Of a DNA stretch of 64,000 bases, positions 8,246-17,239 are shown piece after piece (position 1 is the first letter of the stretch; the number at the start of each line of letters is the position of its first letter). Source of the DNA: Mucilaginibacter_A sp964236465. Its GTDB lineage: Bacteria; Bacteroidota; Bacteroidia; Sphingobacteriales; Sphingobacteriaceae. The translations under genes were made by a program, and so were the position numbers. A model generated the notes under the pieces. It made no database searches. It was not told the origin of the DNA and was given only the letters and a program-made list of their open reading frames with translations. The stretch lies in the NCBI GenBank assembly GCA_964236465.1, contig CAXSBZ010000002.1, positions 62,001-126,000 on the forward strand, written 5' to 3'.

Positions 8246-8983
8246 ATGAAAATCCTCGGCATTATTCCGGCGCGCCACGCTTCTACCCGGTTTCCCGGCA
8301 AACCACTGGCAGATATTGCCGGCAAAAGCATGATCCGCAGGGTTTATGAACAGGCTTTACAGTGTAGTTTGCTGGAAAAAGTGATCGTGGCAACAGACGA
8401 TCAATTAATTTTAGATCACGTGCGAGGTTTTGGCGGATCGGCAGAAATGACTTCTACCCAACATCAAAGCGGAACAGACCGTTGTGCCGAAATCTCGGCT
8501 GCTTTGCTAGAATTTGATGTGGTAATAAACATTCAAGGCGACGAACCTTTTATCGACCCAAACCAAATTGCTAAGCTGGCTGCTTGTTTTACCGATGAAA
8601 AAACGGAATTGGCAACATTGGTCAAAAAGATTTTGCTGGATGAGGAACTGCACAATTCCAACACACCGAAAGTAGTTTTGAACAATCGATCTGAAGCAAT
8701 TTATTTTTCGCGTTCGGTTATTCCGTACATCCGCGGCCAGCAGCTGCAAAACTGGTTGCAGCACCACATTTTTTACAAGCACATCGGCATTTACGGTTAC
8801 CGGGCTGATGTTTTGCAGGCGATTACCAAATTGCCGGTTTCCGATTTGGAAAAAGCCGAAAGTTTGGAGCAATTGCGCTGGATAGAAAATGGTTTTCGCA
8901 TTAAAGTAGCCGAAACTGATTTGGAAACTTTGGCTGTGGATACTCCGGCAGATCTGGAAAATATTTTGAAGAAATTCCTTTAA
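8246..8983 (+). CDS. kdsB: 3-deoxy-manno-octulosonate cytidylyltransferase
   Basis: A 245-residue KdsB, which activates Kdo as CMP-Kdo for lipopolysaccharide synthesis. The nucleotide-binding N-terminus GIIPARHASTRFPGKPL is diagnostic, followed by VATDD and NIQGDEPFI. Full length. With lpxB elsewhere in the window, it shows that the cell makes a lipid A/Kdo outer membrane. No other Kdo gene is adjacent. Confidence 0.97.
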   Translation: MKILGIIPARHASTRFPGKPLADIAGKSMIRRVYEQALQCSLLEKVIVATDDQLILDHVRGFGGSAEMTSTQHQSGTDRCAEISAALLEFDVVINIQGDEPFIDPNQIAKLAACFTDEKTELATLVKKILLDEELHNSNTPKVVLNNRSEAIYFSRSVIPYIRGQQLQNWLQHHIFYKHIGIYGYRADVLQAITKLPVSDLEKAESLEQLRWIENGFRIKVAETDLETLAVDTPADLENILKKFL

Positions 8984-9010
8984 TCCGTTTTAAAAACATA
9001 TTTTGCAACT

Positions 9011-9586
9011 ATGAAAATAAAATTTACTTTAATATTTCTTTTAATCAGCACTTTGACGCTTAAAGTTGCTGCACAAACTTCTGATTATGTAATTACCCAA
9101 AAAGGAGACACGCTGAATTGTTCAATTAAAAAAGGGTTTATTTTCGCTTCTGTTAAGTACAAAACAGATTCAATGACCAGTTACGAAAAAATTAATTCTG
9201 ATGAAATCAGGCAATACTTCCACGTTAAAGACAAGTTCCCTTATAGGGCTGTGCTTATACCAAAAGACAAAAAATTAACCTTTTTGGCATTATTGGAAGA
9301 AGGAAAAATAAATTTATTTCAGGATTTACAAGTAACCAGTGGTGGTACCCATTCTTATACAAATATTGACTGGTACGCAGCAAAAGGAACAGATACGTTA
9401 ATACACATTAAAACAAACGGAGTTATTAACAGTAAAGGTCATAAAGAACGAAAAGCTGAACTTCTAAACTTAATTGAGGACAATAAAGCTCTTACAGACC
9501 AATTTAATACAACTGATAGTTACAGTTTTGATTCTATTCAGGCTGTTATCAAAGAGTACAACAGGCAAGCAAAAAGTGCAAGTTAA
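9011..9586 (+). CDS. Secreted hypothetical protein
   Basis: A 191-residue protein with a clear Sec signal peptide (basic KIK, hydrophobic FTLIFLLISTLTL, cleavage near AAQ at about residue 22). The mature start, TSDYVITQKGDTLNCSIKKG, is a pattern I recognise from many uncharacterised secreted Bacteroidota proteins. The body is lysine-rich and hydrophilic with no further motif. The gene is more AT-rich than kdsB just upstream. Periplasmic location is inferred; function unknown. Confidence 0.75.
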   Translation: MKIKFTLIFLLISTLTLKVAAQTSDYVITQKGDTLNCSIKKGFIFASVKYKTDSMTSYEKINSDEIRQYFHVKDKFPYRAVLIPKDKKLTFLALLEEGKINLFQDLQVTSGGTHSYTNIDWYAAKGTDTLIHIKTNGVINSKGHKERKAELLNLIEDNKALTDQFNTTDSYSFDSIQAVIKEYNRQAKSAS

Positions 9587-9633
9587 TATTTGTTCCCAAA
9601 CAAATTCTTATTGTAAAAACAGCAAAACAAGAT

Positions 9634-9948
9634 TCAGATCCCATTAATAATCTCTACCGAATCATTGATGTGGTTATTCAAATTGGCCACACTTTCATAC
9701 AAACCATTATCATTATCGGTATCATCGTGCACATCTATCTCAGAATGAAAACCTTCCGGTAAAGATTTTTGATAATCGGTAGTCACATCTTTAAATTTTT
9801 CTGCATCAAAACTCAGCAAACGGGTTGAAAGGGCTTCAAACTCCTGCGAGTAGCGGCGCAGCAAAGTTGCATTTTCATGATCATATACTTTGAGGTCTGC
9901 AACTTTGGCGTGCAAAACCGACAGGGCTTCAAATAATTCGTTTTTCAT
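9634..9948 (-). CDS. Small acidic helical hypothetical protein
   Basis: A 104-residue acidic protein with heptad-like Leu spacing in its first half (LFEALSVLHAKVADLKV), suggesting a helical hairpin. The second half has an Asp-rich linker (DVHDDTDNDNG). No signal peptide or membrane segment is present. I do not recognise the family. It converges on the gene at 9011 and stands alone. Confidence 0.65.
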   Translation of the reverse strand: MKNELFEALSVLHAKVADLKVYDHENATLLRRYSQEFEALSTRLLSFDAEKFKDVTTDYQKSLPEGFHSEIDVHDDTDNDNGLYESVANLNNHINDSVEIINGI

Positions 9949-10074
9949 AATTCAGGCTGATGCTCAAATATGAAAATAATTGAGGGATTATAATCCAATT
10001 TTAAAAAGATATTTCTCGCAAGCAGTCAATTTAAATAACCATTTTCTTTTACAATCAGATCAAATACAAATTCC

Positions 10075-10082
10075 TACAATTG
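10075..10082 (+). promoter_or_regulatory. Candidate -7 element for cysE-cysM
   Basis: TACAATTG differs from TAnnTTTG at one base. If used, transcription would begin near 10089. That favours the internal cysE start at 10120 over the ATG at 10084. Confidence 0.4.
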
Positions 10083-10119
10083 CATGTTTAATTTTCACAG
10101 CCAAACAAGCTGCAGCAAG

Positions 10120-10935
10120 ATGACGGAGCAGGAATTTTATCAGCATTTATTAAACAAAAAGCAGCAAACGGAGGCCGTGCCTTCCAACGAAGAAATTGCT
10201 TTGTGGACTTTGAAGCTGATTGGGTTGCTTTACCCCGAAAGATCAAAACTGCCTTTTACCAATTTACAGGAGCTAAAAGAAGCATTTGCTTCCTTAAAAA
10301 AAGAACTCTTTACGATTATGGAAGCCACGGGTGCCTGCCAGCATTGTGATAATTTCCAGCTGACGGAAGTTTTTTTTGAAAAAGTACCCGAACTTTACCG
10401 GATATTAAATACGGACATAAAAGCGATTTTTAACGGCGATCCGGCAGCAAAAACTGAGTTTGAAGTGATCCGCACTTATCCCGGTTTTTATGCGATTTCT
10501 TTTTACCGGATTGCCCATAATTTATATAAAATCAATGTGCCGCTTTTGCCAAGGATCCTGACGGAATATGCACATTCTAAAACCGGGATCGACATTCATC
10601 CGGCAGCCAATATCGGCGAGCACCTGGCGATAGATCACGGAACGGGAACGGTGATCGGCGAAACGTGCACCATCGGAAACCGTGTAAAATTGTACCAGGG
10701 CGTAACTTTGGGCGCGATGAGTGTGGATAAAAGTATGGCCGATATCAAACGGCACCCAACGGTGGAAGATGGCGTGATCATTTACTCGGGCGCAACCATT
10801 TTGGGCGGCGATACCGTGATCGGCCGAAACAGCATTATTGGCGGTAATGTATGGCTGACCAAAAGCGTACCGCCCGGTTCTATAGTTTACCACAAACCGA
10901 ATATTGAAGTAGTTGAAGGAAAATTTAGCAGCTAA
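10120..10935 (+). CDS. cysE: Serine O-acetyltransferase
   Basis: A serine acetyltransferase making O-acetylserine, the carbon acceptor for cysteine. It has an N-terminal helical domain and a C-terminal left-handed beta helix of hexapeptide repeats (IHPAANIGEHLAIDHGTGTV onward, about residues 180-260). That region carries the catalytic DHGTG and the GVTLGA turn. I prefer the start MTEQEFYQHLL; an ATG 12 codons upstream lies almost on the candidate promoter. The TAA stop is inside a dispersed 12-mer (10933-10944), and cysM begins 10 bases later. A second 12-mer (10274) is read as LKEAF. Confidence 0.93.
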   Translation: MTEQEFYQHLLNKKQQTEAVPSNEEIALWTLKLIGLLYPERSKLPFTNLQELKEAFASLKKELFTIMEATGACQHCDNFQLTEVFFEKVPELYRILNTDIKAIFNGDPAAKTEFEVIRTYPGFYAISFYRIAHNLYKINVPLLPRILTEYAHSKTGIDIHPAANIGEHLAIDHGTGTVIGETCTIGNRVKLYQGVTLGAMSVDKSMADIKRHPTVEDGVIIYSGATILGGDTVIGRNSIIGGNVWLTKSVPPGSIVYHKPNIEVVEGKFSS

Positions 10936-10945
10936 AAGAAGCATC

Positions 10946-11818
10946 ATGCCAGGAATAATAGATTTGATCGGGAACACGCCGCTGGTAGAAATTACGCGGC
11001 TCAACTTAAACCCGAACGTTAAAATATACGCCAAATTAGAAGGCAACAATCCCGGCGGAAGTGTGAAAGACCGCGCCGCTTTGAACATGGTACGCAGTGC
11101 GCTGGAACGCGGCGATATCAAAACCGGCAGCAAACTAATTGAAGCCACCAGCGGCAATACAGGCATTGCCCTAGCCATGATTGCGCGGCTTTTTGAGCTG
11201 GAGATTGAGCTGGTAATGCCCTCCAACTCTACCAAAGAACGCGTTTTGACGATGGAAGCTTTTGGAGCGAAAGTTACTTTGCTAGAAAATATTGAAGCCT
11301 GCCGGGATTATGCTACGGAAAAAGCAGCAAGCGGTGATTATTTTTTGATGAACCAGTTTGCCAACAAAGACAATTATCTGGCGCATTATAAAACCACCGG
11401 GCCAGAAATCTGGCGTGATACCAACGGAAAAATCACGCATTTTGTGAGTGCCATGGGCACAACGGGTTCTATCATGGGCAATTCAATGTTTTTGAAGGAG
11501 CAGAACCCAACTATTCAAATTGTGGGTTGCCAGCCGACAGAAGAATCTTCCATTCCAGGGATACGCCGCTGGCCGGAAGCTTATCTGCCAAAAATATTTG
11601 ATGCGAAAAGGGTTGACCGAATTGTAGATGTTTCTCAGGCAGAAGCTACGGAAATGACCCGGAAATTAGCTCGCACGGAAGGCATTTTTGCCGGGATGAG
11701 CAGCGGCGGGGCATTGTCTGTTTCATTAAAAATAGCACAGGAATTGGATTCCGGCCTGATCGTTTTTATTGCCTGTGATCGTGGCGATCGCTATCTGAGC
11801 AGTGATTTGTTTGGATAA
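10946..11818 (+). CDS. cysM: Cysteine synthase B (O-acetylserine sulfhydrylase)
   Basis: A 290-residue PLP enzyme that makes cysteine from O-acetylserine and sulfide. The PLP lysine is in GGSVKDRAA, with SGNTGIALA and the C-terminal GMSSGGALS and IACDRGDRYLS motifs. The start MPGIIDLIGNTPL is the family N-terminus. Placed 10 bases after cysE, it completes a two-step cysteine operon. Its start codon is preceded by AAAAGAAGCATC, which is both the dispersed 12-mer and a possible weak ribosome-binding site. Confidence 0.96.
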   Translation: MPGIIDLIGNTPLVEITRLNLNPNVKIYAKLEGNNPGGSVKDRAALNMVRSALERGDIKTGSKLIEATSGNTGIALAMIARLFELEIELVMPSNSTKERVLTMEAFGAKVTLLENIEACRDYATEKAASGDYFLMNQFANKDNYLAHYKTTGPEIWRDTNGKITHFVSAMGTTGSIMGNSMFLKEQNPTIQIVGCQPTEESSIPGIRRWPEAYLPKIFDAKRVDRIVDVSQAEATEMTRKLARTEGIFAGMSSGGALSVSLKIAQELDSGLIVFIACDRGDRYLSSDLFG

Positions 11819-11918
11819 GGTTTGGGGTGCGGGGTTTTGAGGTATGCCTTTCTTCTTTCCGCCTTTATCCTTTTTACTTTTAACAATGCTGTTTTTATCG
11901 ACCTAAAATTCAGGTCAC

Positions 11919-11957
11919 AAAAAAAGCATCCTGTCAATTGGCAGGATGCTTTTTTTA
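11919..11957. terminator. Rho-independent terminator between cysM and ytxH
   Basis: AAAAAAAGCATCCTG and CAGGATGCTTTTTTTA form a stem around TCAATTGG. It works in both directions for the convergent genes. The right arm ATGCTTTTTTTA (11946-11957) is an AA variant of the dispersed 12-mer. An ACAGCAT copy lies just upstream at 11886-11897. Confidence 0.85.
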
Positions 11958-11969
11958 TGCTGATTAAAA

Positions 11970-12305
11970 TTAAGAATATTTCTTTTTGTAATCAGAAGCT
12001 TTGTCTTTTGCTTCATCGGCTTTACTTTCTGCCCAATCCTTAGCATCTTCTGATTTGGAAGAAATCAGGCTGATCAAATCATCCAGTTTAGAGGAAACTT
12101 TATCGCTCAAAGATTCTTTCAGATCGCCGGCTTCATCCATCAGGTCAGCAAACTTATCTTTTACTTTTCCGCCAAAATCAGAAGCTGCATCCGCAAAATC
12201 TTCCTGACTTTCTTCTCCGCTTTGCGGTGCTAATAAAATACCAGCCAATACGCCTGCTGCCACACCGATCAATATGCCGGCAATTAATTTTGATTCACTT
12301 TTCAT
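11970..12305 (-). CDS. YtxH domain protein
   Basis: A 111-residue protein of the YtxH family. It starts with a single glycine-rich hydrophobic helix (LIAGILIGVAAGVLAGILLAP, about 7-27), followed by a long charged helical region rich in Lys, Asp, Ser and Ala (about 40-111). The family is linked to general stress in Gram-positive bacteria and is common in Bacteroidota; its molecular role is unknown. It is monocistronic and convergent with cysM. Confidence 0.9.
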   Translation of the reverse strand: MKSESKLIAGILIGVAAGVLAGILLAPQSGEESQEDFADAASDFGGKVKDKFADLMDEAGDLKESLSDKVSSKLDDLISLISSKSEDAKDWAESKADEAKDKASDYKKKYS

Positions 12306-12638
12306 TGTTGTAATTTTTAAGGGTTAAGTAAAATTAACCAGAAACCTGATTAAGCTAAATGTACAATTTTTAAACTAAAAATTCGACCTTTTGGTCAACA
12401 GTAATCTATTACTTATGTTTCGATGATTTTTATCCGGTAAAAGAAGCATTACCAAAAAACTGTTTTAACAATTATCATAACAGCGTATAATTATTTAATC
12501 AAACGATTAACATTTTCAATCTTTATATATTTGTCCCGCGTACAAATCTTAAATTCATATTATGTTTTGGTTTTTAGCCTGCTTGAAAATTAATAGCAGC
12601 AGCAAACAAAAACTACAAATTTATCTTGAACAACCTTG
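12306..12638 (+). promoter_or_regulatory. Upstream region of the Mla operon
   Basis: No gene in 333 bases. TATATTTG at 12526-12533 is a perfect TAnnTTTG -7 element in the right direction, about 105 bases before the permease start, implying a leader of roughly 100 bases. A GAAGCAT 12-mer lies at 12438-12449. The first 60 bases probably hold the divergent ytxH promoter. Confidence 0.5.
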
Positions 12639-13451
12639 ATGAAGACTGATCATACCACCGCAGTAATAGAGGAAACGGCTAAGCCCAAATTTGCAGACAG
12701 TTTTAAAGGTTTTTTTGAAGATATATACAATGTTTACCGTTTTATCCTCCGGTTTTTTAAGGAAGCTTTTTTGCCGCCCTACGAGTTTAAAGAGTTTATC
12801 CGCCAGTGTTACGAAGTAGGTTACCGCTCTTTCCCGCTCATCACTTTAACCGGTTTTATCACCGGGATTGTTTTTACCAAGCAATCCCGCCCTTCACTGG
12901 CCGAGTTTGGTGCCACTTCCTGGTTGCCATCTTTGGTTTCCATTGCTATTTTCCGGGCGTTGGCGCCATTAGTTACTGCGCTGATTGGTGCCGGCAAAGT
13001 AGGTTCCAGTATTGGTGCCGAGCTGGCTTCGATGAAAGTGACCGAGCAGATTGATGCCATGGAAGTATCTGCAACCAACCCGTTCAAATTCTTGGTTTGT
13101 ATGCGTGTTTTGGCCACTACTATCAGCATCCCGATCTTGGTGATGTACACTGCATTTGTAGCTATGCTGGGTGCGTATTTGAATGTAAGCCAGAACGAAG
13201 GCACCAGTTTTAGTGCTTTTTTTCAAAATGCTTTTGAGCCGATTTCTTTTTTGGATTTTAACACTTCTTTAATAAAATCTATTGTATTTGGTTTTACCAT
13301 CGGGATGGTGGGCTGCTACCAAGGTTTCAATTCTACCAAAGGGACTGAAGGCGTGGGCAAAGCTGCAAACTCTGCCGTAGTGCTCGGTATGTTTTTGGTT
13401 TTTGTGGAAGAAATAGTAATTGTACAGATTTCCGGCTTTTTCCGGGTTTAA
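12639..13451 (+). CDS. mlaE: MlaE-family lipid ABC transporter permease
   Basis: A 270-residue permease of the MlaE/YrbE family, the inner-membrane core of an MCE phospholipid transport system. The family stretches GLITGIV-like (FITGIVFTKQS), GAGKVGSSIGAELASMKVTEQIDAMEV and LVCMRVLATT are all present, with about five membrane segments. The ATG at 12639 is preferred over the TTG one codon earlier. It is first in a three-gene operon with the ATPase and MCE protein. The symbol is by family. Confidence 0.93.
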   Translation: MKTDHTTAVIEETAKPKFADSFKGFFEDIYNVYRFILRFFKEAFLPPYEFKEFIRQCYEVGYRSFPLITLTGFITGIVFTKQSRPSLAEFGATSWLPSLVSIAIFRALAPLVTALIGAGKVGSSIGAELASMKVTEQIDAMEVSATNPFKFLVCMRVLATTISIPILVMYTAFVAMLGAYLNVSQNEGTSFSAFFQNAFEPISFLDFNTSLIKSIVFGFTIGMVGCYQGFNSTKGTEGVGKAANSAVVLGMFLVFVEEIVIVQISGFFRV

Positions 13452-13461
13452 TAATGGGCTG

Positions 13462-14238
13462 ATGGAAAAAGAAAAAGTTTCATTTATAGATAGAAGCAAC
13501 GCAGTTATCGAAATAAAAAACCTGGAGAAATCTTTTGGTGATTATGAAGTGTTGCGCGGTATCGATCTGGAAGTTTTTCAAGGCGAAAACGTGGTGGTTC
13601 TGGGTCGGTCAGGAACAGGAAAATCAGTTTTAATCAAAATCATCTCAGGTTTGCTTACGCCGGATTCCGGTACGGTAACCGTGCTTGGTCAGGATGTAAA
13701 CAGCTTAAACACAAAAGAACTGGAGCAATTGCGTCTGAAAATCGGCTTCTCTTTCCAAAATAGTGCTTTGTACGATAGCATGACTGTTCGCGGAAACCTC
13801 GAATTTCCATTGGTGCGCAATCAACGCAACCTTAGTAAAGCAGAAGTGGACGAACAGGTAGAATCCGTACTGGATGCAGTTGGTTTATCGCAAACGATCA
13901 ACCAAATGCCTTCCGAACTTTCCGGCGGCCAGCGCAAACGGATCGGTATTGCGAGGACTTTAATCTTGAAACCGGCCATCATGCTGTATGATGAACCAAC
14001 TGCCGGTTTAGACCCGATTACTTGTTTGGAAATAAACCACCTGATAAACGAAGTACAGCAACGCTATCAAACATCTTCCATCATCATCACCCATGACCTT
14101 ACCTGCGCTAAAGCTACCGGCGATCGCGTAGCCATGCTGTTGGACGGCAAGTTTATGCGGACGGGAACTTTTGAGGAGGTTTTCAATACCGATGACGAAC
14201 GCGTAAAAACATTTTATACTTACAATTTTATCCAATAA
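13462..14238 (+). CDS. mlaF: MlaF-family ABC transporter ATP-binding protein
   Basis: A 258-residue ATPase powering the MlaE permease. Walker A is GRSGTGKS, the signature is LSGGQRKR, Walker B is IMLYDEPTAGLDP and the switch histidine is in IITHD. The start MEKEKVSF follows the permease stop by 10 bases; an in-frame extension into the permease gene is not needed. It presumably couples ATP hydrolysis to lipid movement between the membranes. Confidence 0.95.
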   Translation: MEKEKVSFIDRSNAVIEIKNLEKSFGDYEVLRGIDLEVFQGENVVVLGRSGTGKSVLIKIISGLLTPDSGTVTVLGQDVNSLNTKELEQLRLKIGFSFQNSALYDSMTVRGNLEFPLVRNQRNLSKAEVDEQVESVLDAVGLSQTINQMPSELSGGQRKRIGIARTLILKPAIMLYDEPTAGLDPITCLEINHLINEVQQRYQTSSIIITHDLTCAKATGDRVAMLLDGKFMRTGTFEEVFNTDDERVKTFYTYNFIQ

Positions 14239-14242
14239 AAAC

Positions 14243-15241
14243 ATGGCGGCAGCAGAAACTAAACGAAACGTATTGGTAGGCTTATTTATATTTTTAGGCT
14301 TACTGATATTTATTGTAGGCATTTTTACCTTGGGTGGCCAGCAAAAAACTTTTGTAAAATCACTGCGGGTTAATGCCGTATTCAGCGATATTGGCGGCCT
14401 GAAACCTGGTAATAATGTGTGGTTTTCCGGGGTGAAAATCGGCACAGTCAAAACCATCAAGTTCTATGGCAATTCTCAGGTGGAAGTTTCCATGAACATT
14501 GAGCAATCTGCCCGGGAATATATCCGCAAAGATGCCAGTGCCAAATTGAGTTCAGACGGTTTGATCGGCAATAAACTCATCGTTATTTTTGGCGGAAACC
14601 CGAAAACAGCCGAAATTGAAGATGGTGATATTTTGCAGGTGCAGAAAGACCTTTCTACCGACGACATCATGAAAACTTTTCAGGAAAACAACCAAAACCT
14701 GATCGGCATCACCTCAAATTTTAAACAATTGAGTGCCGATATGGTGAAAGGAAAAGGTACGGCCGGAGCTTTGCTGGCAGATTCTAACTTGGCCAACAGC
14801 TTCCGCGCCATTGTAATGAATTTGCAAAAAACCACCAAAACTTCTGCTGCTTTGGCGGGGCAATTGAGTGCTTTTTCATCAAAACTGAACACAAAAGGTG
14901 GCTTGGCTGATAAGATGCTGACCGATACCAGCGTGTTCAATAAGCTGTCTGCCACTGCGGACCAGCTGAAACAAACGGCTGCCAAAGCCAGCGTTATCAC
15001 CGAAAATTTGAGCAAAGCCAGTAACAAATTAAACAGCAGCGACAATGCCATGGGTTTGTTGCTGAATGATGCCAAAACTGCCGATCAGGTAAAAACAACG
15101 ATGGGCAATTTGCAGGAAAGCTCTGTTAAATTAAATGATGATCTGGAAGCTGTACAGCATAATTTCTTGCTGCGTGGTTTTTTCAAGAAGAAAGAAAAAG
15201 CAGAAGCTGCAGCTGCCACAACGCCAAAAACAAATAACTGA
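14243..15241 (+). CDS. mlaD: MlaD-family MCE domain protein
   Basis: A 332-residue MCE protein. An N-terminal membrane anchor (NVLVGLFIFLGLLIFIVGIF, about 9-28) precedes one MCE domain (about 40-130) that forms the periplasmic lipid-binding ring. A long helical region follows (about 140-310), with a Lys/Ala-rich tail. It starts 4 bases after the ATPase stop, completing the operon. MlaB and MlaC partners are absent, as in many Bacteroidota. The TGA stop overlaps a 12-mer, exactly as for queA. Confidence 0.93.
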   Translation: MAAAETKRNVLVGLFIFLGLLIFIVGIFTLGGQQKTFVKSLRVNAVFSDIGGLKPGNNVWFSGVKIGTVKTIKFYGNSQVEVSMNIEQSAREYIRKDASAKLSSDGLIGNKLIVIFGGNPKTAEIEDGDILQVQKDLSTDDIMKTFQENNQNLIGITSNFKQLSADMVKGKGTAGALLADSNLANSFRAIVMNLQKTTKTSAALAGQLSAFSSKLNTKGGLADKMLTDTSVFNKLSATADQLKQTAAKASVITENLSKASNKLNSSDNAMGLLLNDAKTADQVKTTMGNLQESSVKLNDDLEAVQHNFLLRGFFKKKEKAEAAAATTPKTNN

Positions 15242-15272
15242 TACTGTTTTTATCAACCTAAAATTGGTATCC

Positions 15273-15308
15273 AAAAAACGCCGGGCAAATGTTCCGGCGT
15301 TTTTTTTG
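15273..15308 (+). terminator. Terminator of the Mla operon
   Basis: AAAAAACGCCGG and CCGGCGTTTTTTTT form a strong stem around GCAAATGTT, followed by a T run, 30 bases after the operon's last stop. Confidence 0.88.
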
Positions 15309-15871
15309 TGAGTTGAATTTTTGGTGGGATCAGAATTATGAAACCATCAGCTCAACTTGAAAAAAGGTTGATAAAAGAAGCATTCCTGATTTCTGCCAAA
15401 ATCTAATTGTGTTGCAAGTACAATTTTCCCCTTCTATAAACAGCATCCGAAGATGGCTGGATTGGCAAAATTATTTATGAATAGGATATGTGGATTTGTA
15501 CCTGGCGAAACTGATTTTGCCGGCATCATTTTCTTCTTTTTATTAAGCAAACCTTACTTCAATCTAAATTTTCCCTCTGAAAAATATTGTATTTCAGCGT
15601 GTTTCTACGTGCTGTTTTTACGCTGTTATTTAACGTATTTCTACGTCTCGGATTGAGTATTATCGCTCTTTTACCCAAGCATTCCTACATCGACATTTGA
15701 GTTCATATTAATGGACATCAGGAGATTATTTATCTCGGTTTTTTGGTAAAAGCTACAGCTTATGATAAAAGCCTGCTGATTGCCAGACATGATTGAATGT
15801 GAAGGATTTCATCAAAAATATTTATACCCGGCAAGCCGAAAACGGGATCAAAGAGTAGGCAATTAAAATTA
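15309..15871. other. 563-base region without a recognisable gene
   Basis: It holds a loose inverted repeat (GAGTTGA near 15312 with TCAACTT near 15353), an exact 12-mer at 15372 and a one-mismatch copy at 15609. The frame open at 15453-15656 has no family features. The rest shows nothing I can assign, apart from presumably holding the promoter of the peptidase cassette. Confidence 0.6.
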
Positions 15872-17146
15872 ATGATCATGCCAAAAAAACTAATTCCGTT
15901 TAATGAATTTGTAAGTTCATTGAAGCAAACCACTGTTGAGGAGTTTAGGCAAGACCCTGCAACCAAAGTGAGTAGTGCCAGCAACTTTGATGAAATGCGT
16001 GTTTACCTTTCCGAGCATTACAGCGGGATGGCTGTACCACACAGCTTTATGGATGAAGATGGCCAGATTTGGGATTGTGTGCCGCTTGACCAGCAACCTG
16101 CGCTGAAAGGGACCGGCATAAAAGCAGCAACGCCACCGGATATGCCCATGTATCAAGCAGAACATGGCACTACAGCTACGGCAGAAAAACCGGTTGAAGT
16201 AAAGGCGCAGCTTTCGCCAAACCGTAAAGATCATTTGGGCAATGCCATGTTCTGCCCGAAAGACACTATTCCGATCAGGCGCGTTACATTGGAAGAAATG
16301 TCGAGGTTTGAAACTTTAGACCATTTCTTTCACAAAGGCCCTTTCTTAAATCAGGGCGGCCATTCGGGCCATGGCAAAGTAGAGCAATCAGGAACAATTA
16401 CCGACGTAGCTGCAACGCATAAGTATGCACACGCTTATCAGTATGTACCCAACCTGGGCGGGCATAGCTTTCTGAATATTTGGCAACCTGGTATTGGTGC
16501 CAATCAAATTTTTTCGTTGTCGCAGCATTGGTATGTGGGCGGTTCCGGCAGCAATTTGCAAACGGTAGAATGCGGCTGGCAGGTATATCCGGGCAAATAC
16601 AATAACAGCAAACCTTGCCTTTTTATTTATTGGACGGCCGATAATTACAATAAAACCGGTAATTACAATCTCGATAAAAAAGCTTTTGTGCAAACCAATC
16701 CGGCTTGGACACTTGGCGGCGCACTAAGCCCGGTCAGCACTTACAACGGCCCGCAGTTTGAGCTTGAGTTTGCGTATTATTTGTATCAGGGCAACTGGTG
16801 GTTGTATCTTAAAGGCACATCTTACAAAGAGGCAATCGCTTATTACCCAACTGCATTGTTCAACGGCGGACAATTGGCCACCGGTGCCCAGGAGATAGAT
16901 TACGGCGGTGAAACCGTTGGAACTACATCCTGGCCACCAATGGGCAGCGGACATTTTCCGGCAGAAGGTTTTGGGAAAACCTGTTTTCAAAGAAACATCT
17001 ACTATTTTGCAAAAACAGGCGGCAGCGTAAATGCTTCGCTTACAGCCTCGCAGCCTTCTCCGGCTTGTTATAAAATCAACTTATTGTCTGGCGGACCATG
17101 GAACTCTTACTTCTATTTTGGTGGCCCGGGTGGCACAGGATGTTAA
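15872..17146 (+). CDS. Neprosin-family glutamic peptidase
   Basis: A 424-residue neprosin-domain protein. Neprosins are glutamic endopeptidases that cut after proline, best known from pitcher plants. An N-terminal region with GQIWDCVPLDQQPAL (about 67-81) resembles the plant activation domain. The peptidase domain follows (about 190-424), with the motif VECGWQVYP holding Glu233 and YGGETVG holding Glu347. These are the candidate catalytic pair, spaced as in plant enzymes. There is no signal peptide, which is odd for a secreted protease. A second ATG two codons in (15878) is an alternative start. A subtilisin gene follows 93 bases later. The prolyl specificity is inferred. Confidence 0.85.
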   Translation: MIMPKKLIPFNEFVSSLKQTTVEEFRQDPATKVSSASNFDEMRVYLSEHYSGMAVPHSFMDEDGQIWDCVPLDQQPALKGTGIKAATPPDMPMYQAEHGTTATAEKPVEVKAQLSPNRKDHLGNAMFCPKDTIPIRRVTLEEMSRFETLDHFFHKGPFLNQGGHSGHGKVEQSGTITDVAATHKYAHAYQYVPNLGGHSFLNIWQPGIGANQIFSLSQHWYVGGSGSNLQTVECGWQVYPGKYNNSKPCLFIYWTADNYNKTGNYNLDKKAFVQTNPAWTLGGALSPVSTYNGPQFELEFAYYLYQGNWWLYLKGTSYKEAIAYYPTALFNGGQLATGAQEIDYGGETVGTTSWPPMGSGHFPAEGFGKTCFQRNIYYFAKTGGSVNASLTASQPSPACYKINLLSGGPWNSYFYFGGPGGTGC

Positions 17147-17239
17147 AATCATTAAACTGATCAGCTTAAAAAGCTCATCATTTTAATTCCTGATGAACTT
17201 ATAATAAAATAATAATCATTCAAAAATCAACTTAAAAAA

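Noticed and set aside
11822..12043. Frame of 73 residues after cysM
   Set aside because: It crosses a 12-mer and a terminator and overlaps ytxH on the other strand. No family pattern.
15453..15656. Frame of 67 residues upstream of the neprosin gene
   Set aside because: Its composition is hydrophobic and irregular with no start context, and it ends in low-complexity TTTCTACGT-like repeats.
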